Of a DNA stretch of 64,000 bases, positions 54,321 to 64,000 are shown piece after piece. Source of the stretch: Diplolepis rosae (Eukaryota; Arthropoda; Insecta; Hymenoptera; Diplolepididae). A program made the position numbers and the translations under genes. Location: assembly GCA_030998225.1 (NCBI GenBank), contig JAPYXD010000293.1:124001-188000 (forward strand). Reading direction: 5' to 3'. Each line of letters starts with the position of its first letter. Positions within the stretch are counted from its first letter, which is position 1. The notes below the pieces were generated by a model. The model had not been told where the DNA came from. It made no database searches and saw only the letters and a program-made list of their open reading frames with translations.

Positions 54321-54779
54321 TACCCGAGAAGTTAAGGGTGAGTCGAAAACCGATAAATTTGAATTTGAGAAGAAAAAATTAAAATTTTTTTTTTTTTTCC
54401 CTCTTTGCGATCACGGAGTCGACAGTCAGTATGGTAGACTGCCACTCCGCTGCAAGACAGAGAGAAAACTGATTTAGAAAATATTGAGAATTTTCTGTAT
54501 ACGAGAAAACTTGTTATGAGGAGTCAAGTTACAACCTCAAAGAGTATGCACACTCAAAATCTTTTCAACGTCCCGAGCACTTGAGATTTCTATGTGCCAA
54601 AGCGTTCGAGGAAAGCAAACCCCATACCACATGTTCGAAGGAATCCGTCAGAAAACTCGCTCAATACGGTACCGAAACACTCCCTCGAACATATTTTAAT
54701 ACAGTCGTTAAAAATAATCGCGAGTGAGAACATTTTTTTAATAAAAGAGAATGGTATAGAATTTTTAAGTGATTTTGAA

Positions 54780-57700
54780 TTGAAATACATGTAGAAAACT
54801 TTTTTGCCAATACTTTTACTGAAGTATTGTATTTATATTAAAACAAACACATAATGCAATCAGTAATCCTGAGAACACGAAGAATAGAATTTTTTAAATG
54901 CTTTAATTAGAAATGTATGATATGCACGTGAACCCTTGTTGCCAAACCTGTTTTTAGCATTGTATTTAGATTGAGACTGTACCGTAATACGATTACTAAT
55001 TCTAGATCCACGAAAAAAAGCATTTATGAATTGATATGAGACTGAACTCACTGTTATAAACGCGAAAAAAGAGAATTTTTTATTTATTTTAACTGACAAG
55101 TATGATATATGCGTAAAATTCTTTATGACAATATTTTTCAAAAGTACTGTATTTATAGTAAGAATCACTCCCGTAATGTAATTACCAATCATAAATACGC
55201 GAAAACACGAATAATAGAAATTTTTTTGTTATTTTAAATTGACACGTATTATATATGCGTAAAAAACTTGGTTGACAATAATCTTACGAAAGTATTGTAC
55301 TTATAATAAAGCGATCCCATAATGCGATTATTAATCCTAAAAACGCGAAAACGCGAAGAAAAAGAATTTTTTAGTCATTTTAAATTGACATGCATGATAT
55401 GCGCATGAAAAACTTTGTTGCCAATACTTTTTCGAAAGTATTGTATTCAAAGTAAAGGATTCCCATAATGTAATTACTTCACATAGAAACGCGAAAACGC
55501 GAAAACACGAAAACGCGAAGATAAGAGATTTCTTTAGTTATTTTGAATTGACAGGTAGGATATATGTGTATAAAACCTTGTTTACAATAATTTTCCAAAG
55601 GTATTGCATTTATAGTAAGAAACGCTCCTGTAATGTAATTATTAATCCTAAATACGCGAAAACGAGAAGAAAAAGATTTTTTAGTTATTTGAATTCCACC
55701 TGTATGATGTACGCGTAAAAACATTGCTACCGATACTTTGTCGAAAGTATTGTATTTATAATAAAGCAATCCCATAATGCAATTACTGATCCTAAAAACG
55801 CGAAAATCCGAAAAATAAAAATTTTTAAGATATCTTAAATTGTCATGTGAGATATATGCGTAAAAAACTTAGTTGACAATACTTTTTCAAAAGTATTGTA
55901 TTTATAGTGAACATCACTCCCGTAATGTAATTACCAATCACAATTACGCGATAACGCGAAGAATAAGATTCTCTGGATATTTCAATTTGACCTATAAGAT
56001 ATATGCGTAAAAATCTTTGTTAGAAATACTTTTTCAAAAGTGTTTTATTTATAGTAGAGCAATTCCATAATGCAAATACTGATCCTGAAACCGCGAAAAC
56101 CCGAAAAATAAAATTTTTAAACAATTTTTAAGATATTTTGAATTGACATGTAAGATATGCGTAAAAAACTTGGATGAAAATACATTTTCAAAAGTATTGT
56201 ATTTACAGTGAACATCACTCCCGTAATGTAATTACCAATCACAATTACGCGATAACGCGAAGAATAAGATTCTCTGGATATTTTAATTTGACCTATAAGA
56301 TATATGCGTAAAAATCTTTGTTAGAAATACTTTTTCAAAAGTGTTTTATTTATAGTAGAGCAATTCCATAATGCAATTACTGATCCTGAAACCGCGAAAA
56401 CCCGAAAAATAAAAATTTAAACAATTTTTAAGATATCTTGAATTGACATGTAAGATATATGCGTAAAAAAAATTAGTTGAGAATACTTTTTCAAAAGTAT
56501 TGTATTTATAGTGAACATCACTCCCGTAATGTAATTACCAATCACAATTACGCGATAACGCGAAGAATAAGATTCTCTGGATATTTTAATTTGACCTACA
56601 AGATATATGCGTAAAAATCATTGTTAGAAATACTTTTTGAAAAGTATTGTATTTATAGTAGAGCAATTCCATAATGCAATTACTGATTCTGAAACCGCGA
56701 AAACCCGGAAAATAAAAATTTTTAAGAATTTTTAAGATATTTTAAATTGACATGTGAGATATATGCGTAAAAAGCTTAATTGACAATACTTTTACAAAGG
56801 TATTGTATTTTTAGTGAACATCACGCCCGTAATGTAATTACCAATCATAATTACGCGATAATGCGAAGAATAATATTCTCTGGATATTTTAAATAGACCT
56901 GTAAGATATATGCATAAAAATCTCTGGTGGAATTACTTTTTCAAAAGTATTTTATTTATAGTAGAACAATTCCATAATGAAATTATTGATCCTGAAAACG
57001 CGAAAACCCGAAAAATAAAATTATTAAACAATTTTTAAGATATTTTGAATTGACATGTAAGATATATGCGTAAAAAACTTACTTGAGAATACTTTTTCAA
57101 AAGTATTGTATTTATAGTGAACATCACTCCCGTCATGTAATTACCAATCATAATTACGCGATAACGCGAAGAGTAAGATACTCTGGATTTTTTAATTTGA
57201 CCTATAAGATATATGCATAAAAATCTTTGTTAGAAATACTTTTTTAAAAGTATTGTATTTATAGTGAACATCACTCCCGTCATGTAATTACCAATCATAA
57301 TTACGCGATAACGCGAAGAGTAAGATACTCTGGATTTTTTAATTTGACCTATAAGATATATGCATAAAAATCTTTGTTAGAAATACTTTTTGAAAAGTAT
57401 TGTATTTATAGTAGAGCAATTCCATAATGCAATTATTGATCCTGACACCGCGAAAGCCCGAAAAATAAAATTTTTAAGAATTTTTAAGATATTTTAAATT
57501 GACATGTGAGATATATGCGTAAAAAGCTTATCTGACAATACTTTTAAAAAGGTATTGTATCTTTAGTGAACATCAGGCCCGTAATGTAATTACCAATCAT
57601 AATTACGCGATAACGCGAAGAATAAGATTCTCTGGATATTTTAATTTGACCTACAAGATATATGCGTAAAAATCATTGTTAGAAATACTTTTTGAAAAGT

Positions 57701-59460
57701 ATTGTATTTATAGTAGAGCAATTCCATAATGAAATTATTTTTCCTAAAAACGCGAAAACCCGAAAAATAAAATTTTTTTAAAAAAATTTTTAAGATATTT
57801 CAAATTGACATGTGAGATATATGCGTAAAAAAATTAGTTGAGAATACTTTTTCAAAAGTGTTTTATTTATAGTAGAGCAATTCCATAATGCCATTACTAA
57901 TCCTGAAAACGCGAAAACCCGAAAAATAAAATTTTTTTAAAAAATTTTTGAGATATTTCAAATTGACATGTGAGATATATGCGTAAAAAACTTAGTTGAG
58001 AATACTTTTTCAAAGGTATTTCATTTATAGTAAAGCGATCCCATAATGCCATTACTAATCCTGAAAACGCGAAAACCCGAAAAATAAAATTTTTTAAAAA
58101 CATTTTTAAGATATTTTAAATCGACATGTGAGATATATTCGTAAAAAACTTAATTGACAATACTTTTACAAAGGTATTGTATTTTTAGTGAACATCACTC
58201 CCGTAATGTAATTACGAATCATAATTACGCGATAACGCGAAGAATAAGATACTCTGGATATTTTAATTTGACCTATAAGTAATATGCGTAAAAATCTTTG
58301 TTAGAAATACTTTTTGAAAATTATTGTATTTATAGTAGAGCAATTCAATAATGAAATTATTTTTCCTAAAAACGCGAAAACCCGAAAAATAAAATTTTTT
58401 TAAAAAAATTTTTAAGATATTTCAAATTGACATGTGAGATATATGCGTAAAAAACTTAGATGAAAATACATTTTCAAAAGTATTGTATTTTTAGTGAACA
58501 TCACTCCCGTAATGTAATTACCAATCATAATTACGCGATAACGCGAAGAATAAGATTCTCTGGATATTTTAATTTGACCTATAAGATATATGCGTAAAAA
58601 TCTTTGTTAGAAATACTTTTTCAAAAGTGTTTTATTTATAGTAGAGCAATTCCATAATGCAAATACTGGTCCTGAAACCGCGAAAACACGAAAAATAAAA
58701 TTTTTAAACAATTTTTAAGATATTTTAAATTGACATGTAAGATGTATGCGTAAAAAGCTTAATTGACAATACTTTTACAAAGGTATTGTATTTTTAGTGA
58801 ACATCACTCCCGTAATGTAATTACGAATCATAATTACGCGATAACGCGAAGAATAAGATACTCTGGATATTTTAATTTGACCTATAAGTAATATGCGTAA
58901 AAATCTTTGTTAGAAATACTTTTTGAAAATTATTGTATTTATAGTAGAGCAATTCAATAATGCAATTACTGATACTGAAACCGCGAAAACCCGGAAAATA
59001 AAAATTTTTAAAAAAATTTTTAAGATATTTTAAATCGACATGTGAGATATATTCGTAAAAAACTTAATTGACAATACTTTTACAAAGGTATTGTATTTTC
59101 AGTGAACATCACGCCCGTAATGTAATTACCAATCATAATTACGCGATAACGCGAAGAATAAGATTCTCTGGATATTTTAAATAGACCTGTAAGATATATG
59201 CGTAAAAATCTCTGTTGGAAATACTTTTTCAAAGGTATTTTATTTATAGTAGAACAATTCCATAATGCAATTATTGATCCTGAAAACGCGAAAACCCGAA
59301 GAATAAGAATTTTTAAGAATTTTTAAGATATTTTTAATCGACATGTAAGATATATGCGTAAAAAAACTTAGTTGACAATAATTTTTCAAGAGTATTTTAT
59401 TTACAGTAACGCGATCCCATAATGCCATTACTAATCCTGAAACTGCGAAAACCCGAAAAA
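54780..59460. repeat. Satellite array: ~150-bp monomers in ~302-bp dimers
   Basis: Units share ATATATGCGTAAAAA, AATACTTTTTCAAAAGTATT and GTATTTATAGT. From ~55.9 kb two monomer types alternate: A (GACATGT.AGATATATGCG .. AACATCACTCCCGTAATG) and B (CCTATAAGATATATGCG .. AGAGCAATTCCATAATGC). ACATCACTCCCGT falls near 55911, 56212 and 56515, giving 301-303 bases. Roughly 31 monomers are present. Before 55.9 kb monomers are more diverged. Short frames reading FRVFRINN are by-products. Confidence 0.92.
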
Positions 59461-59856
59461 AAAAAAAAAATTTTAATTTTTTCTTCTCAAATTCAAATTT
59501 ATCGGTTTTCGACTCACCCTTAACTTCTCGGGTACGTGTGTGTGTGTGTGTGTTGTGCTGTGCGTTCTCCATCGAGGGCTCACGATTGGATTTTTGACCT
59601 GTGTTTTTATGGAATTAGTTGTCGTTGTGTGCCTTTGAGGTGGCGCGTTCAGCGATTCACATCTTCCACGAATCGGACACGAGAGGACTTCTGTGTGAGG
59701 ACGATGCTGGAGGGTCTATTCGCATGTTGTAATTTTATTAATAAATTTATTATAAGAATAAAAAAAAACAAAAACAAAAACAAAATAAATATTAAGGTGC
59801 ATGAGTTTTGCTTGTTTAGTTTATAATTATTATTTTTAATGCAAATTAAAATTGTT

Positions 59857-59897
59857 GGCACTGAAGAGGGCCCCCATTTGTGGCCGAAACGTTTGCC
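59857..59897 (+). ncRNA. Hammerhead-ribozyme-like motif in right arm
   Basis: Mirror copy of 53962-54002: GGCA-CTGAAGA-GGGCC..GGCC-GAAA-CGTTTGCC on the plus strand. Here it would be read outward from the satellite. Closing pair GGCA/TGCC. Confidence 0.3.
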
Positions 59898-60419
59898 TTT
59901 CTGATGTTTATGTTTTTTACGACATAAACAAATTGGAACTAAACTGACCCCATGCCAAATTAAATATCACAGATATATCACTGTGGGTCAATATAACAAA
60001 GGACATGTGCAGGAACATGTCAAGATACAATTATATCTAATATTTTATCGAACAGCACACTTTAAGATTTCATTGGTATGGGGATACACATTTTTAAAAT
60101 TACAGGACTTTATGTAACATGTTCAACCCCAGCATATAGAATCCAGAAAAGACTTTCAAAAAATATTTTAATTAGGTTAACAAATCACTATGAAGACATA
60201 ATAAAAAAAATCTTTTAAAATTTTAATTTTTTTACATACTTATTAATTTCCTTCAAAGATATCTAAATTAAAATTTATTTTGTAATATCTTTCTATAAAA
60301 TAAATCACTTTAACGAAAGTTGAAACTCCAGGTCAACCTGTAATTTCTGATGGTAATTTATATATATATATACAAATTGTCATGTAGAAGATGTAATTTC
60401 CAAAAAATGTTATAGTTAC

Positions 60420-61867
60420 AAAGCTTCAAAATTTTGTAATTAAAATTTTAATATAAAACTTTAAGCATTTATTGACCTTGAATTCCATTGGAAAATTTGT
60501 TGTTCACTGTTCAAATCTTCCTCCGATTTCAGAAGAAAAGACAAATTAAAAATTACAAAATATTTCATTAAAAAAATTGAACTCGTCCATATGATCTTGT
60601 CGTATTGTAACATTATTTGAACACTTCGGACACAAATTTTTATGTAAAATTTAATATCGATAAATATTTACATATTCATATGAAGATATTAATAAACACA
60701 TATTTTAGCTTTTTAATTTATCCACATCTGTTGGAAAATTTTTTCTTTCCATAGACCATTTCATTTTTTTAATGAAAAGTCTGTGCTTAGGCTACAAAAA
60801 TGTGAGATGAAAATATTTCTAACATAAAACTAAAAATGTAAATTTTAAAAATGTTTGTTCATTTCTTTGGCATAGGGTCAGTTTCTTCTTATTTTCATTG
60901 ATTAAAATTATTATTACATTTAAAAATGCGCAAAAAGAAAGAAAGGCAAACGTTTCGGCCACATATGGGGGCCCTCTTCAGTGCCATAAATTCAAAGATT
61001 AATTCAAAATTTATGTAAAGAATTACAATATAGAAGATAATCAAAAAAGAATTATAATAAAAATTAAAAACTTATCACATAGCTTGCAATTCAAAATGAA
61101 GTAGTCCAGTATGCAGCATCACGAATTGAAAAATTACGTGAAGTTCACTATGAATAAAAAACCGGATAAATCAAAAACATAACAAATTTTGCACACGAAC
61201 CGACCGGAATTTTTTTCAAAAAATGTTTATTATTAATGAATGATGCCAAATTGGTTCACAATGGCAAAACGCGAACAAGTTTTACATTAATGAAAACTTC
61301 TCGTGAAGACTTTAATACCGGCGTCTCTCACAGAATGATCTGAACTGTTTTAAAAACCGACTCGGGACATGTGGCTTTGCTGACCGAAAATTTTTCTCCT
61401 ATAAGCAATCCTGAGAGGTTCTTTTCCTCCTTGAAGAAGACTATTGTCCTGTACTTAGTTAAGAAATTCGAGACTTTTATGATGATTTTCACGAGTGGAC
61501 GAAGGCGTTTATTTTTCAAGAAAACGATTTTGTATATAGGCTTCACGGACAATCCATTTTACACTGAATTTGCAAGCAAGACGTTACATAAAGATAAAAT
61601 ATTATAATATTCATATATGTAATTTTACTCCATATTTAAAAAAAAAAAATTGAAAGTTGTTTATTTTCACATTCAGATTTATTCTGAGATGTTTTGGAAA
61701 AATGATAATAAATTTATCTTTAAAAATTAATAAAAATGCAACTTGAATATTCGTGATATTAATTATCACATTTGAATTTATTATTAAATTCAACTAGTTC
61801 TGAAAATGGTCAGAACTGTTAGATATTCTAACTTTATAGTGAAAGTGCCATTTTTAAATTTCAAATT
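60420..61867. other. AT-rich interior of the compound block
   Basis: It contains a further terminal-module copy at about 60860-61000 (see 60945) and one unassigned 78-residue plus-strand frame (61371-61607). Nothing else was recognised. Confidence 0.4.
60945..60985 (-). ncRNA. Hammerhead-ribozyme-like motif, isolated module
   Basis: Same core words as at 53962, on the minus strand, preceded by TTTGGCATAGGGTCAGTTTC. It marks a separate, partial copy of the same terminal module. Confidence 0.3.
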
Positions 61868-62056
61868 GACATGTTTGGTAACATGTCTATTATTGTATTG
61901 ACCCAATTTCTTTCTTTTTGCGCATTTTTAAATGTAATAATAATTTTAATCAATGAAAATAAGAAGAAACTGACCCTATGCCAAAGAAATGAACAAACAT
62001 TATATGAATTTGGGTCAATACAATAATAGACATGTTACCAAACATGTCAATTTGTA
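61868..62056. mobile_element. Small palindrome built from terminal modules, ~189 bp
   Basis: AATTGACATGTTTGGTAACA pairs with TGTTACCAAACATGTCAATT, followed inward by CTATTATTGTATTGACCC and its complement. The middle contains CTGACCCTATGCCAAAGAAA, the module seen at 60860. It is therefore a minimal derivative of the larger fold-backs. Confidence 0.85.
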
Positions 62057-62414
62057 AATTTTAAACTTGAATTTTATGTTTCTCTCTTCTTAATAGAAAA
62101 TATCTCTCTAACTAAAAAGTTTTTAAATGTACAAAATTGATAAGAAGTATGGAAATTTGAATAGGAAAATATATATTGATTCAAATTTGGAACACTTATT
62201 GGCATCAAATTATACTGAAAATTTATTTTTGAAGTGTTCAAATGCTTATAAAATTTCACACGATATTTCAGATTTTTATTTTAGGCAGATTTTTTCCAAA
62301 AATATCGGAAAAAAAAGTGTTGATTCTTAAATAACATATTTCGTAAATTTGAAATTGTCGTCTGCTTCGCGCCTCTTTTGCACGGTTTCGACAGAAATAC
62401 ATAATTCTCAATTC

Positions 62415-63473
62415 TGTTACGAGCCGCAACTAATGCGCATGATCGAAAGTATTCGGGCGATTAGTTGGTTCATTCGCGAACAAATTGTAGGAACAAACCG
62501 GAAAATTTGAAATAAAATAACATTGATAATTTGTTATTTAGATTTAATCATAAGAAACCGTGGTAAGGCGAAGTCTGAATTTACAAAGAGTTATAACGAC
62601 TAACTCCGAAGCGTGACTCCTAACGACTGACTCTCAAGAGTGTCCAAAAAAGAAAAACATGCCCTCTTTCAAAACTATGCACTAGTTTTCACACCCTTAT
62701 TACTCTATTCACACGTGCCCACACAGACACATACATACAAATACATGTTCCCAGACTCCTTATAAGAATCTTAACCAAGTCCTTTAGTCTACGACTCTCA
62801 CCACTGAAATGGATTTTCTTGGAAACCTTTAAGTGCATCGGTTCCAGGTTTCATATAACATAGCCTTAAATTTAAACTAAACATAAATATAAAGAAATGT
62901 CTAAACTCGCGTCTGGAGTATCTCAATAATTTCTTGTATGTTTTTCTCTCAAAACTAACCCTAATCGAATTGATTGAAATATTAGTAATAAAGCTGTCTT
63001 AACTAACGCGATTCTAATTCAGACATCACCTTTAGCTTAAAATCTATTAACAGAATGAAAGTTTATTACTGACAGAAAGTCCTTAAGTCTAATATTACAA
63101 TTTATGATTTCGACAGCACATGAGAATATAAGATTTCTCAGATTTAACATTTCACAATTCTAGAAGATCGTTAAGATAAAATATAAGTTCTAAATGATAA
63201 ATATTTCTAAAAGCTAAAAGTAATCTATGTTACATGATTTATTAATTTTAAGTTAAATGCGAGAGAGAGATTTTTATGATTCCTATTCAGGGATATTTTC
63301 AGATCAGTTCCATGTTAAGAATACTATTTCGTTTATAAATTTATATATTTTATAATTTGAACGTGAGTTTTAGCAATTTTGCACATATTTTATTTCAAAT
63401 GATTGCGCGAAATTATGAATGTGAATTCTTGCCATCTAGTGAAGAACGAGCGAGGTATTAGTCGCTCGTTACA
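62415..63473. mobile_element. Solo LTR, ~1.06 kb, with 4-bp target duplication and known empty site
   Basis: It starts TGTTACGAGCCGC and ends GTCGCTCGTTACA, with inverted TGTTACGAGC/GCTCGTTACA edges. ATTC flanks both sides (62411-62414, 63474-63477). Removing it joins CTCA-ATTC-CGACTCGATA, which is present uninterrupted (CTCAATTTCGACTCGATA, read in reverse) at about 36985-37002. It differs from the 48 kb LTR. No coding remains. Confidence 0.88.
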
Positions 63474-63640
63474 ATTCCGACTCGATAACCGAAAGTGTGA
63501 AATCTAAAAATAGCATTGCATGGAGGAAGCGTGGAGAATAAGGAGAAGTGGGACGAGCCGTTCTCACGTGTAAGAGCGACGAGGAAGAAACAAGGGCAGC
63601 GCGCGCGGCTGCCCCTGCAAAGAAATTCTGATGGTAAATC
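63474..63640. repeat. Right flank of the LTR, repeat shared with 36.86-37.0 kb
   Basis: CGACTCGATAACCGAAAGTG through GGAGAAGTGGGACGAGCCG matches the reverse complement of 36860-36990. Open frames here (63458-63664 and others) are not supported as genes. Confidence 0.75.
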
Positions 63641-63789
63641 ATTTCTGGATTTTCTAACATTCATTATTTACCGACGCGCAAAGTACAACTTTTGCGCAAC
63701 GCGTTCAGAGGGCGCGTTTATCAGCCCACTTTTGTGAAATTCTCTTATTCCATTACTTTAGCAATCTCCCAACTCATCTCTGATTCGAT
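63641..63789. other. Spacer before FBx right half
   Basis: Mixed-composition sequence with no recognised feature. Confidence 0.35.
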
Positions 63790-64000
63790 ATATACTTACC
63801 ACTTTTATAATGCACTCCTTTAGCTTTATAGGAGTCCTGAGATAATATATATTTTTTTTTAACTAAATTGAAATTGAACAAATATCTGCCGCTTGCAAAT
63901 GATCAAAAAATCAATCAACATAACCACTCTGGCTTAGATCAATTTGACAATTTGACAAATTCGTCTCACTCGCACATTTTATCGTGAGTAAGAAGAGGAC
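63790..64000. repeat. Right half of an FBx fold-back, running off the window
   Basis: It parallels 28870-29080 almost base for base (ATATACTTACCACTTTTATA; CTGCCGCTTGCAAATGATCA; GACAAATTCGTCTCACTCGC) and ends GTAAGAAGAGGAC, which continues the fold-back arm seen at 28575. Confidence 0.88.

Larger units (their letters stand above)
53884..59979. mobile_element. 6.1 kb fold-back element with a satellite core
   Basis: Arms of ~510 bases pair nearly perfectly (53884-54396 with 59466-59979). Each includes GGCATGGGGTCAGTTTAG, a hammerhead-like motif, GTCCTCTCGTGTCCGATTCG and an AC-repeat (54299-54320). The mirrored frames at 54033-54317 and 59536-59826 are one arm sequence read twice. Between the arms lie ~380 bases of unique DNA, then satellite. 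This architecture, long arms plus internal tandem repeats, recalls Drosophila FB and Galileo elements; no transposase is present. Confidence 0.88.
49606..63789. mobile_element. Compound block of nested palindromes, ~14 kb
   Basis: Three concentric inverted pairs can be followed: about 49830-50095 with 62180-62411; about 51145-51300 with 60245-60415; and 53884-54396 with 59466-59979. Other repeats interrupt each layer. The innermost pair encloses a satellite. The block sits between the two halves of one FBx unit, so it arrived as one or several insertions into it. No supported gene is present; 61371-61607 is an unassigned frame. Confidence 0.7.

Noticed and set aside
54860..59572. Several ~100-residue frames with a repeated FRVFRINN motif
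   Set aside because: They are translations of the satellite monomer. The motif repeats because the DNA does, and frames are broken by stops at irregular points.
1..64000. tRNA, rRNA or snRNA genes
   Set aside because: I looked for tRNA B-box-like GGTTCGAnTCC and snRNA words and saw none with a supporting fold; a covariance search would be decisive.

Overview
This 64 kb window is eukaryotic and almost certainly from an insect. It is AT-rich. It carries D,D34D mariner and other Tc1/mariner relics, a P-superfamily transposon with a THAP zinc finger and spliced exons, solo LTRs and many fold-back elements. It has one recognisable host gene: an apparently intronless TRMT6 (non-catalytic subunit of the tRNA m1A58 methyltransferase) at 26862-28130 on the minus strand. 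No rRNA, tRNA, operon or prokaryotic signal was seen. The species cannot be named from the sequence alone; a repeat-rich parasitoid or gall-wasp-type genome would fit, but that is a guess.

Layout. 1-7 kb: a long inverted-repeat element, a promoter-like patch with NRF-1-type motifs, an LTR-like block (4596-6073) enclosing a broken THAP domain, a small fold-back and a 142-bp tandem repeat. 7-13 kb: a 758-bp Tc1/mariner-type derivative with TA target duplications, then a 4.6 kb palindromic element (7945-12508) whose core holds a 944-bp LTR-like sequence and degenerate ~150-bp repeats. 15.2-24 kb: a mariner gene split by a 7.8 kb P element (15713-23509, 8-bp target duplication). That P element carries a Tc1/mariner derivative (18374-18967) in one of its introns. 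24-28 kb: a TTAA-type MITE, a fold-back full of CCAGCTGG-like motifs with a second mariner relic inside, then TRMT6. 28-34 kb: a run of giant hairpins and a Tc1-type palindrome, then a second THAP exon. 34-38 kb and 45-47 kb: three copies of an unfamiliar element carrying tandem hairpins with a constant loop and changing, still-complementary stems. 47.3-48.2 kb: two 332/333-bp palindromic MITEs in opposite orientation, each with a perfect 9-bp target duplication. 48.3-64 kb: a nest in which a fold-back of the 28.4-29.1 kb type appears to be broken by a solo LTR and by a ~14 kb block of nested palindromes. The centre of that block is a 4.7 kb satellite with a ~150-bp monomer and a ~302-bp dimer.

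The sequences do not act together as a pathway. They record layered transposition around one housekeeping gene. Two LTR insertions can be verified inside the window, because an unoccupied copy of each target site lies elsewhere in it. The most novel-looking signal is the covarying hairpin array at 46510-46795 and its relatives at 34612-34930 and 37600-37740.
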